The notes beneath the pieces are model-generated. The model was not told the DNA's origin, searched no databases, and saw nothing but the letters and a program-made list of their open reading frames with translations. From an uncultured Eubacteriales bacterium (GTDB lineage Bacteria > Bacillota > Clostridia > Oscillospirales > Acutalibacteraceae): a stretch of DNA of 7,867 nt. Below are positions 1 to 6,107 of the stretch, piece by piece (within the stretch, counting starts at the first letter, position 1; each line of letters starts with the position of its first letter). A program made the position numbers and the translations under genes. Where the stretch lies: positions 1 through 7,867 of the forward strand of contig OMRJ01000229.1 in assembly GCA_900313475.1 (NCBI GenBank), written 5' to 3'.

Positions 1-750
1 ATCTTCAAAGAAAACACAAACGAACCTGCGTTGGTGATAAGACATTTTTATTCGGGAAATCGTGCCGATGAGTGTTACGATTCATATTATGCGTTTATCG
101 GCGGTGACCAACTGGCTGAATATGAATCCGATGCCGCTGCTCTTAAAGAAAAATACGGCAAAACAATTCCCGCTATCGCAATTCAACACATACCGGTTCC
201 TGAAATATTTGAATTGCTGAACGAGCGAGGTCCGTTGAGTATGATTCTTGACGGAGTTTGCGGTCAAAACGGAAACAAAGGAAAATTCTACACACTCAAC
301 AGAAAAGCCGGCGCAACGGGATATATGGGAGAAGCCCCGTGTCCGCCTGACCACAACGGCGGCGAGTTTGACTCATGGCTTAAAACAGGAGATGTTTTCG
401 CTGCGTTTTTCGGCCATGATCACATGAACGATTTTACAGGCATGGTAAGGGGCATAATTATCGGAATGGTAAAAACCGCTTCGTTCCACGCGTACGGCGA
501 CGGTTTGATGCAAGGTGTTAGAATAATCGAACTGAATGAAAGAGATATCAGAAATATTAACACCTACATGGTAAGATACCGCGATCTGATAGGATCCGAC
601 TGTCTTTCGCTTCACGGTTCAATCAAAAACCTGCGGGACAGAACAAGTGTTAAACTTGAATTTACCGCAAAATGCGCAGCCGTCGCAGCGGGGTTACTTT
701 CTCCCGTGATAATATCGAAGCTTATTAAGGGAATGAGAAAACGTAAATGA
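1..750 (+). CDS. Calcineurin-like metallophosphoesterase, C-terminal part (5' end outside window)
   Basis: The reading frame is open from base 1, so the N-terminal half is missing; the TTG at 31 is internal. What remains is the C-terminal half of a calcineurin-like (Icc/purple-acid-phosphatase-like) phosphoesterase. Two metal-site motifs are visible: a Gln-His-Ile-Pro segment with its His at 187-189, and a Gly-His-Asp-His motif with its His codons at 415-417 and 421-423, followed by Met-Asn-Asp-Phe as in related clostridial phosphohydrolases. The N-terminal DxH, GDxxD and GNHD motifs would lie upstream. The last 30 or so residues hold a hydrophobic stretch followed by a Lys/Arg-rich end (Gly-Met-Arg-Lys-Arg-Lys), which could be a C-terminal membrane anchor. 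The substrate cannot be predicted. The stop codon overlaps the start of the next gene (ATGA), suggesting one operon with translational coupling. Confidence 0.85.
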   Translation: MFKENTNEPALVIRHFYSGNRADECYDSYYAFIGGDQLAEYESDAAALKEKYGKTIPAIAIQHIPVPEIFELLNERGPLSMILDGVCGQNGNKGKFYTLNRKAGATGYMGEAPCPPDHNGGEFDSWLKTGDVFAAFFGHDHMNDFTGMVRGIIIGMVKTASFHAYGDGLMQGVRIIELNERDIRNINTYMVRYRDLIGSDCLSLHGSIKNLRDRTSVKLEFTAKCAAVAAGLLSPVIISKLIKGMRKRK

Positions 751-1532
751 GCACTGATGAATTCAGAACGGACAACGATGACGAAGCAACGGATGCCGTC
801 GACGAGCTTGACCGAATCCTTACGCTGATTGACAATCGCTGCAACGACGGAACGTCACGAATCAAACGTGAAAATTTAAAAACAGTCGATTCGGACGGCA
901 ATGAAAAATTATTGATACGGTATATTGAATTTGACGGAGACGGAAACGTTTCAAAAGAAACATACTGCACTGAAAATCAGCTTGAAACTCTTATTGAAAA
1001 AACACCGCTCCCCGTTAAATCACTGACAAAAGACAACACATCTGCAAAAAGAGCAAGCATTACCGCGAAGGCAAAACGGGACAGCATCAAAATTGCACCG
1101 AAAAACGGCAAGACTGTTACAACGGAAAATAAAGCAGACGGCAGTTTTTCTTCATCACGAAAAGAAAAAGCAGATGTTTTTTTCAAACACTTTGTCTGCA
1201 TCATAGTGCCGATCGCAACAATTCTGACCGTAATGATTATCGGTCAGAACTACATAAAATCTCGTTCCGACGAAAAGATTCGTTTACTTTCAATAGAAAC
1301 AGTTCCGATTAATGACGAGGAAACGACCGTAAAACTTTATATCAACATCAATACCGCTAATTCAACAGAGCTGACATTTCTCCCCGGTATCGGAGAAGCA
1401 AAAGCAAAAAAGATCATAGAATACCGTGAGAAGAACGGAAGGTTTGAGTCCACAGAAGAAATATTAAATGTCAGCGGAATCGGTGAAAGTACATTTGAAA
1501 ACATCAAGCCGTATATTACAGTCAATGATTAA
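747..1532 (+). CDS. Membrane-anchored ComEA-type helix-hairpin-helix protein
   Basis: This 261-residue protein has three parts. Residues 1-147 are soluble and probably cytoplasmic: acidic at first, then rich in Lys/Arg at about 100-143; I recognise no domain there. Residues about 148-169 form one transmembrane helix. Residues about 197-259 form a ComEA-type double helix-hairpin-helix domain, with the classic Ile-Asn-Thr-Ala entry and two hairpins, Leu-Pro-Gly-Ile-Gly at 212-216 and Val-Ser-Gly-Ile-Gly at 242-246. ComEA proteins bind incoming double-stranded DNA outside the membrane in competence, so the C-terminal domain may face outward and bind DNA. The long pre-membrane region is unusual, because ComEA normally has its membrane helix near the N-terminus. 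No other competence gene is visible. The start ATG overlaps the stop of the upstream phosphoesterase gene; an AAGGGA at 727-732 is a rather distant ribosome binding site. A competence role is an inference. Confidence 0.82.
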   Translation: MSTDEFRTDNDDEATDAVDELDRILTLIDNRCNDGTSRIKRENLKTVDSDGNEKLLIRYIEFDGDGNVSKETYCTENQLETLIEKTPLPVKSLTKDNTSAKRASITAKAKRDSIKIAPKNGKTVTTENKADGSFSSSRKEKADVFFKHFVCIIVPIATILTVMIIGQNYIKSRSDEKIRLLSIETVPINDEETTVKLYININTANSTELTFLPGIGEAKAKKIIEYREKNGRFESTEEILNVSGIGESTFENIKPYITVND

Positions 1533-1600
1533 AAAACATAAAAAAGCTCCCGAACCGCATTGCCGATGCTCGGAAACGGTTTGGGAGATTTTTTTTATTT
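1531..1600. terminator. Bidirectional intrinsic terminator between convergent genes
   Basis: An 11-bp stem pairs 1547-1557 with 1577-1587, with one G-T wobble. Inside the loop a second short stem pairs 1563-1566 with 1570-1573. A T-run follows at 1589-1596 on the + strand, and an A-rich tract at 1531-1545 supplies the T-run for the minus strand. It lies 15 bp after the helix-hairpin-helix gene and directly after the stop of the S41 gene, so it can end both transcripts. Confidence 0.88.
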
Positions 1601-2812
1601 TGAGAAGTATGCCACAGCTGCGGCAAGCTGTAAGTCTTCATTTGTATTTACAGACGACGGATCGGATACAACATTCGTTTTGACCGTCTCATCGGGCTGA
1701 ACACCTTTGCCGTTAAAGCTTTCGCTGATATACGGATAAACAACGCCGACCGTCAGCACGACCGCACCGCCGTCATCCAACCTGAAAACCGACTGCATTG
1801 TTCCGTGCCCTGCCGTCTTCATTCCTATTATTCTTGCCTTTCCGAAATCTCGAAGATCACATGCAAGAAGCTCTGCTGCGCCGTCCGTTCCTTCATTAAC
1901 GAGAATGGCAATCGGCAGATTTATACTTGCGGCATCCGCTGTGAAATGCTCAATAACTTCACCGTTTGCGTTTTTAACGGTTGCGATAGCTCCGGTTCCC
2001 TCGGAAGCGAGAGGAACAATAAGGTCGGTGATATCGGCAGCATATTCAAGATTACCGCTCGCATTGTCACGAACATCTATAATCAGTCCGGTTACACCGG
2101 TTCCGTTCAGTTCATTTATCGCCTCACTGAATTTTTGAGCGGAATTGTCATAAAAATCGACAATTTTAATATAACCGATCGTACCGATTGATGTATACGT
2201 AACCGATTTTTTTCTGAAACCCTTTGCGACATTTACCGCATAAGGTTTTGTCTTATCGGGAGTTTTGTCTTCCTTTGCTTTATATAGTTCAAGACCGATT
2301 CCCGTCAGCTTTTCACCGTTGAGAAGCTCTATAAGCTTTGCGGAGTTTTCATCCGCAACAGTATTCTCATCGACACTTGAAATATAATCGCCGACTGCAA
2401 TTCCCGCTTTTTCCGCAGGTGATTCGCTTGCGACTCCCGTAACAAGGAGCATGCCGCTTTTAACATCAAATACTGCGTCTAATCCCGTCCCTGATATATT
2501 ACCTACAAGCTTAGAATAGTATTCCGCGTATTCCTCCGCCGACAAATAAAAGCTGTAGCGATCGTTAAGTCCGCTGATATACCCCTCGGCAATGCTTGAA
2601 TCCAATTTTCCGGAATCAACCGTGCCGTAATAATTTGCACGCACAAGCTCATCCATATCGGAAAGCTTGGAATAAAGCTGTGCACGCTGCGGCAAATCCT
2701 GAATCAGCTTATTGTAAGTATTCATATAAACCGTAACGGTGACTGCAACCGTTACGGCTACAGTCAGGAAGACAATTGCCGCAGTCAGTCCCAACGGTAC
2801 TTTTTTAGACAA
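1595..2812 (-). CDS. S41-family (Ctp-type) PDZ protein with substituted catalytic residues; probable pseudoprotease
   Basis: This 405-residue protein has the full architecture of a C-terminal processing peptidase. It has an N-terminal membrane anchor at about 7-29, the usual N-terminal cap region at 40-100, a PDZ domain at about 103-190 (core Ser-Pro-Ala-Glu-Lys-Ala-Gly-Ile), and an S41 core at about 205-375. The catalytic residues are lost. Aligned without gaps to E. coli Prc, the nucleophile Ser430 falls on Gly311 (1880-1882) and Lys455 on His336 (1805-1807). The flanking Glu314, Asp322 and Gln340 are kept. The Asn-Pro-Gly-Gly motif reads Asn-Ala-Ser-Gly at 250-253. The frame is intact and the fold motifs are conserved, so a non-proteolytic role, such as PDZ-mediated scaffolding outside the membrane, is inferred. 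Translation starts at TTG 2812: an in-frame stop lies at 2819-2821 and a GGGGTGA site sits 6 nt upstream. It is the last gene of the ftsE operon, 17 bp after the M23 gene. Confidence 0.88.
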   Translation of the reverse strand: MSKKVPLGLTAAIVFLTVAVTVAVTVTVYMNTYNKLIQDLPQRAQLYSKLSDMDELVRANYYGTVDSGKLDSSIAEGYISGLNDRYSFYLSAEEYAEYYSKLVGNISGTGLDAVFDVKSGMLLVTGVASESPAEKAGIAVGDYISSVDENTVADENSAKLIELLNGEKLTGIGLELYKAKEDKTPDKTKPYAVNVAKGFRKKSVTYTSIGTIGYIKIVDFYDNSAQKFSEAINELNGTGVTGLIIDVRDNASGNLEYAADITDLIVPLASEGTGAIATVKNANGEVIEHFTADAASINLPIAILVNEGTDGAAELLACDLRDFGKARIIGMKTAGHGTMQSVFRLDDGGAVVLTVGVVYPYISESFNGKGVQPDETVKTNVVSDPSSVNTNEDLQLAAAVAYFSK

Positions 2813-2829
2813 ATATAATCACCCCGAAA

Positions 2830-4173
2830 TTACTGCCCGGGACGGACATATTGAGTTGCATCGACCTTTGTTCCGTTAACGCGTATCTCAAAATGGCAGT
2901 GTGCACCGAACGCATAACCGGTTTCTCCCGCATAAGCAATGGTCTGCCCCTGCTTTACGGTCTGACCGACGGAAACGGCAAGAGATGAATTGTGAGCGTA
3001 AATTGTGACAAAGCCGTTGCCGTGGTCAATACCTACATAAAAACCGTACGAAGAATGCCATGTCGAGATAATAACCTTGCCGTCTGCGGCTGCAGAAACG
3101 GCTTTGCCTGCCGTTCCGCTGCGGCAGCATGTATCCGTGCCGCCGTGAAGTCTGTAAGAACCCGAACCCGGATCACTTCTGTAGCCGTAACCGGAAGATA
3201 TGTAAACATCGGAATACTGGAGCGGCCAGATAAACCCGTCCTTAGGTGTAAATGTTGAGCCTGTGCTTGTCGATGGCTTTGATGCAGCTGCGATTATAGC
3301 GTCAATCTTCTTGTCGAAAGCGTCAATTTCACTCTCGTATTTTGACATAATAGATTTATATGTGGAACTTTGTGTATCAAGTTGATTCAAAAGACCTCTC
3401 GCTTCACCCTGTAAAGCCATAACTTCACTTTGAGACGCTTTAAGATCGTCTCTTGATTCAACAATCTCGGATTTTTTCACCTCAAGAAGATCTATTTGTT
3501 TTTGCTGTTCTGTTTTCTTTTCTTCAAGATCTGCGATCATCTGTTTATGTGAAGCGGTCAGCTTGTCGATTTCGGCAATGTTATTTTTAAGACCGTCTAT
3601 CAGTTCATTATCGTGTTTTGCCATGCTTGATGACAATTCAAGCATAACAAGATATGACGAGAAACTGTCTGCATTCAAAAGAAGTTCAACGTCCGTGGCT
3701 GCTCCGTTTACATAAATACTGCGAAGCCTGTCCTGAAGCTCAATGTTTATGTCTTCAATCTCCTGCTGAAGATCAATCTGCTGAAGTTCGTTATGGTTGA
3801 TTTCGTTTTCTTCGTTTTCGATTTCGACATCAAGTTTGTCGATATTTGACTGATATTCCGCTTCTTCTTTTTCGAGGACGGATATTTTATCATCCAGGAC
3901 ATCGATCTTGTCTTGATAATTAAATATCTGGTCGTTAAGTTCACTGACATATTCCTGCTGACGGCTTATATCGGATTTCAAAGAATTGAGCTTTTCCTGC
4001 GCGTCTTTTATCTTACCGTTAAGCGCTGCCTGCTGTTCTTTATAGGAATCTATCCTGTTCTGATCGGACTCCGACAAATCAACCGCAAAAACAGCCGGTG
4101 AAACACAGCAAAAAATAAGAACAAAAGTGAGAACGGCTGCAATTGCTTTTTTTGCGCATTTTTTAAACATCAT
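2830..4173 (-). CDS. Secreted coiled-coil M23 (LytM) peptidase, EnvC/CwlO-like partner of FtsEX
   Basis: This 447-residue secreted wall hydrolase is the probable target of FtsEX. A signal peptide covers residues 1-30, with likely cleavage after Ala-Val-Phe-Ala. A long coiled coil rich in Glu, Lys, Gln and Leu runs from about 35 to 295, a Ser/Thr-rich linker follows, and an M23 domain occupies about 312-447. The zinc and catalytic residues are complete: His343 and Asp347 (HxxxD), His394 (Tyr-Ala-His) and His425/His427 (HxH). It should therefore be an active endopeptidase, unlike E. coli EnvC, which has a degenerate LytM domain and activates amidases. Cys349, Cys350 and Cys426 sit beside the active-site motifs, which is unusual. 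The coiled coil resembles the part of EnvC and CwlO that contacts the FtsX outer loop. Start choice: ATG 4173 (or the adjacent 4170) overlaps the ftsX end by 11 bp, with a GGTG 7 nt upstream. The GTG at 4188 would sit almost on top of the AGGGAAG and is less likely. Confidence 0.9.
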   Translation of the reverse strand: MMFKKCAKKAIAAVLTFVLIFCCVSPAVFAVDLSESDQNRIDSYKEQQAALNGKIKDAQEKLNSLKSDISRQQEYVSELNDQIFNYQDKIDVLDDKISVLEKEEAEYQSNIDKLDVEIENEENEINHNELQQIDLQQEIEDINIELQDRLRSIYVNGAATDVELLLNADSFSSYLVMLELSSSMAKHDNELIDGLKNNIAEIDKLTASHKQMIADLEEKKTEQQKQIDLLEVKKSEIVESRDDLKASQSEVMALQGEARGLLNQLDTQSSTYKSIMSKYESEIDAFDKKIDAIIAAASKPSTSTGSTFTPKDGFIWPLQYSDVYISSGYGYRSDPGSGSYRLHGGTDTCCRSGTAGKAVSAAADGKVIISTWHSSYGFYVGIDHGNGFVTIYAHNSSLAVSVGQTVKQGQTIAYAGETGYAFGAHCHFEIRVNGTKVDATQYVRPGQ

Positions 4174-5086
4174 CGTCAAGCACCACACTTCCCTGCTCTT
4201 TCAGATATTTGCCGATAGAAATAATACTTCCGAAGCCACCCGCTATAATGCTGACCACAACAAAAGCGATTCCTATGTATACGGCGTAATCCCAAAAACT
4301 TACAAGCGAACCGCCGAGAACACCGAAAATTGTAAGGAGTGCTTCACCGGTAAGCGCATAAAGACCGTAGAGAATGCCCCAAGCCAAAATCGCGGCAAGA
4401 ATACCGAGAGTGACACCTTCAACGAGGAATGGCCATCTGATAAAGGAATTTGTCGCGCCGACGGCTTTCATTATGCTTATTTCAAGTTTTCTTGAAAACA
4501 TTGTAATTTTTATTGTATTTGCAATTATGAATATCGCTACAATAAGCAGCAAAATAACAATGCCCATACTTATATACGAAACAGCGGTTCTGATTTTTTC
4601 AAGTCGAGCTGCAAGGTCGCTGTTCTGTTGAATGCTGTAAACATTCGGCAACCCCCTTATGTCGTTTACTGTCTTAGTAAAGAATTCCATATCGGAAACT
4701 GTCACCTTGAAGCCATCCGGAAGAAATGAATCGTCAACACCGCTAAGTATAGATGCATTATCACCGAGGGAGCTTATAACCTGCTTATATGCATCCTCTT
4801 TAGGGACAAAATCAATGGACGCAATGTTGTCGAGCTTACCGATATTCTCTTTAAGCTGAGCAACCGTCGCATCGTCTGCATCAAGATCGGCAAAAACCAT
4901 TATTACGTTTTGAGCCTGAATATTCTTCAAAAGCGAATCGACATTCAAGAAAAGCATAAAGGCACTGCCTATCATAACAAGACATGACATAAGCACAGCA
5001 ACCGACGCAAGCGACATCAGTCTGTTTATGCCTATATTTTTAATACCCTCATGAGTGAGGTATCTTAAATTCATTGTTTTTTTCAT
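4163..5086 (-). CDS. ftsX: Cell division ABC-like transporter membrane subunit FtsX
   Basis: FtsX is the membrane half of the FtsEX complex, which transmits ATP hydrolysis by FtsE to an extracellular wall hydrolase rather than moving a substrate. The 307-residue protein has the family topology: a cytoplasmic N-terminus, a transmembrane helix at about 23-47, a large outer loop at about 48-167, then helices at about 168-193, 219-246 and 266-291. Between helices 2 and 3 lies the conserved family segment Lys-Leu-Glu-Ile-Ser-Ile-Met-Lys-Ala-Val-Gly-Ala-Thr-Asn at 200-213, followed by Phe-Ile-Arg-Trp-Pro-Phe. The start ATG at 5086 is chosen because a strong GGAGAGG (5094-5100) lies 7 nt upstream; the frame stays open further upstream but only inside ftsE. 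It begins 22 bp after ftsE and overlaps the M23 gene by 11 bp, so the three are probably translated in concert. Confidence 0.95.
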   Translation of the reverse strand: MKKTMNLRYLTHEGIKNIGINRLMSLASVAVLMSCLVMIGSAFMLFLNVDSLLKNIQAQNVIMVFADLDADDATVAQLKENIGKLDNIASIDFVPKEDAYKQVISSLGDNASILSGVDDSFLPDGFKVTVSDMEFFTKTVNDIRGLPNVYSIQQNSDLAARLEKIRTAVSYISMGIVILLLIVAIFIIANTIKITMFSRKLEISIMKAVGATNSFIRWPFLVEGVTLGILAAILAWGILYGLYALTGEALLTIFGVLGGSLVSFWDYAVYIGIAFVVVSIIAGGFGSIISIGKYLKEQGSVVLDDDV

Positions 5087-5100
5087 TCTGCTGCCTCTCC
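5087..5100 (-). promoter_or_regulatory. Ribosome binding site that decides the ftsX start
   Basis: On the minus strand GGAGAGG occupies 5100-5094, followed by a 7-nt spacer before the ATG at 5086. This near-consensus site lies in the ftsE-ftsX gap and excludes the longer open frame that reaches back into ftsE. Confidence 0.85.
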
Positions 5101-5108
5101 GATCGGTC

Positions 5109-5990
5109 TTATTCACTGTCGGAGGCAGTGTCGTCTCCGTTTGCCGACGCTGCCTTCTTATCGGAAGCGCTGTCTTCAATTGTCATTTCTTCTGTAATTT
5201 CAACACCGTATGTGGAAATAAAATCTTCAATTTCGGCATCCTCGTTCGGAGCATGATAAAAACCGCTGAATGCCGTCATCGGCTCGTCTGAAAACTCCTC
5301 CGAATGTTCCTCCTCGATTTCAGGATGCTCCGAATCGGAAATAATACTGCCGTTGCTTATCTTTATTATTCGCTTATCATACTGTTTTATAAGGTCAACG
5401 GCATGCGTTACCATAATAATCGTCGTTTTGTCATTCATGTTTATCTGATTAAGCAAATCGACTATTTCCTTTGACATTTCCGGGTCAATATTTCCTGTAG
5501 GCTCATCCGCAATAATTATGTCTGCACGGTTGACAAGCGCACGGGCAAGCGCCACACGCTGCTGCTCACCGCCTGAAAGCTCGCACGGCATACACTTTGC
5601 CTTTGCCGTAAGCCCGACAAGACTCAAAGCATATGCAACTCTGCGGGAAATGTCTTTTTGAGTGGCACCGATAACATGCATGGCAAATGCGACGTTTTCA
5701 TATACATTTTTTGTCGGAATAATCCTGAAATCCTGAAAAACAATGCCGAGTTTTCTTCTGTAGTACGGAACCTGACGAGCTTTCATTTCGTTAAGATTTA
5801 TTCCGTCGATGACTATTGAGCCGGACGTGGGAACTTCTTCCCGCATTATCATTTTTAAAAAGGTGCTTTTTCCCGCGCCGGAGGCACCGACGACAAAAAC
5901 AAACTCACCCCTGTCAACGTGAAGCGACACATCGTTCAGAGCTTTAGTCCCGTTTCCGTAGACCTTTGAAACATTATTAAAATCTATCAT
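5109..5990 (-). CDS. ftsE: Cell division ATP-binding protein FtsE with acidic C-terminal extension
   Basis: FtsE is the cytoplasmic ATPase of FtsEX. All nucleotide-binding elements are present: Walker A Gly-Ala-Ser-Gly-Ala-Gly-Lys-Ser-Thr at 35-43, the Q-loop Gln86, the ABC signature Leu-Ser-Gly-Gly-Glu-Gln-Gln at 138-144, Walker B ending Ala-Asp-Glu-Pro at 161-164, and switch His196. The conserved FtsE core ends near residue 218. FtsE is normally about 220-230 residues long, whereas this protein has 293. The extra 70 or so residues are strongly acidic (many Glu and Asp, with Ser, Thr and Ala) and look disordered; I do not recognise them as a domain. The ATG at 5990 is preceded by AGG (5996-5998, 5-nt spacer) and AAAGGG (6001-6006). 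It is the first gene of a four-gene operon with ftsX, the M23 peptidase gene and the S41 protein gene. Confidence 0.95.
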   Translation of the reverse strand: MIDFNNVSKVYGNGTKALNDVSLHVDRGEFVFVVGASGAGKSTFLKMIMREEVPTSGSIVIDGINLNEMKARQVPYYRRKLGIVFQDFRIIPTKNVYENVAFAMHVIGATQKDISRRVAYALSLVGLTAKAKCMPCELSGGEQQRVALARALVNRADIIIADEPTGNIDPEMSKEIVDLLNQINMNDKTTIIMVTHAVDLIKQYDKRIIKISNGSIISDSEHPEIEEEHSEEFSDEPMTAFSGFYHAPNEDAEIEDFISTYGVEITEEMTIEDSASDKKAASANGDDTASDSE

Positions 5991-6008
5991 TGCAACCTAA
6001 CCCTTTGC

Positions 6009-6053
6009 GCCCGTGCAAAAATACGGGCATTAAACAACGGCGGGCGACCCGCC
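6009..6053 (-). repeat. Two GC-rich hairpins in the ftsE leader
   Basis: Two perfect inverted repeats lie between the predicted ftsE promoter and start codon. One pairs 6009-6014 with 6023-6028 (6 bp, 8-nt loop). The other pairs 6039-6044 with 6048-6053 (GGCGGG/CCCGCC, 3-nt loop). On the minus strand the second is followed by a weak T-containing stretch (GTTGTTT), so it could act as a leaky terminator after the upstream regulator gene, as an attenuator, or as an mRNA-stabilising stem. It could also be a copy of a small dispersed palindromic repeat. Confidence 0.5.
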
Positions 6054-6079
6054 CCTTCTTTCTCTGTTCTGACTGAACA

Positions 6080-6107
6080 ATTATACTCTGTACGTCTTAA
6101 ACAAAGT
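6080..6107 (-). promoter_or_regulatory. Probable promoter of the ftsE operon
   Basis: A perfect -10 box TATAAT reads on the minus strand at 6085-6080. No good -35 box lies at the usual distance (ACTTTG with a 16-bp spacer is the nearest candidate), so it may be weak or activator-dependent. The predicted transcript start is near 6074, giving an 84-nt leader to the ftsE ATG. A short inverted repeat, TGTTC-N5-GAACA at 6065-6079, covers the start site and could be a regulator site. The promoter lies right after the stop codon of the upstream regulator gene. Confidence 0.5.

Noticed and set aside
31..33. TTG at 31 as the start of the phosphoesterase gene
   Set aside because: The frame is open back to base 1 with protein-like sequence, and the required N-terminal metal-binding motifs are absent, so the gene runs in from the left.
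1805..2191. Open frame on the + strand inside the S41 gene, and similar ones at 2992-3258, 4127-4495, 5055-5291, 6789-7061 and 7418-7732
   Set aside because: They lie opposite well-supported genes, their translations show no recognisable domain, and they lack ribosome binding sites and neighbours that would support them.
1595..2812. S41 gene as a pseudogene or sequencing error
   Set aside because: The frame is uninterrupted over 405 codons, it has a good ribosome binding site, and the fold motifs are conserved; only catalytic and oxyanion positions are changed, by several independent substitutions.
4174..4188. GTG 4188 start for the M23 gene
   Set aside because: The candidate ribosome binding site would be almost adjacent, and the added residues do not improve the signal peptide; ATG 4173 or 4170 fits better. 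Not fully excluded.
5087..5179. Longer ftsX starting at 5179
   Set aside because: The extra 31 codons lie mostly within ftsE, have no FtsX-like sequence, and a strong ribosome binding site supports ATG 5086.
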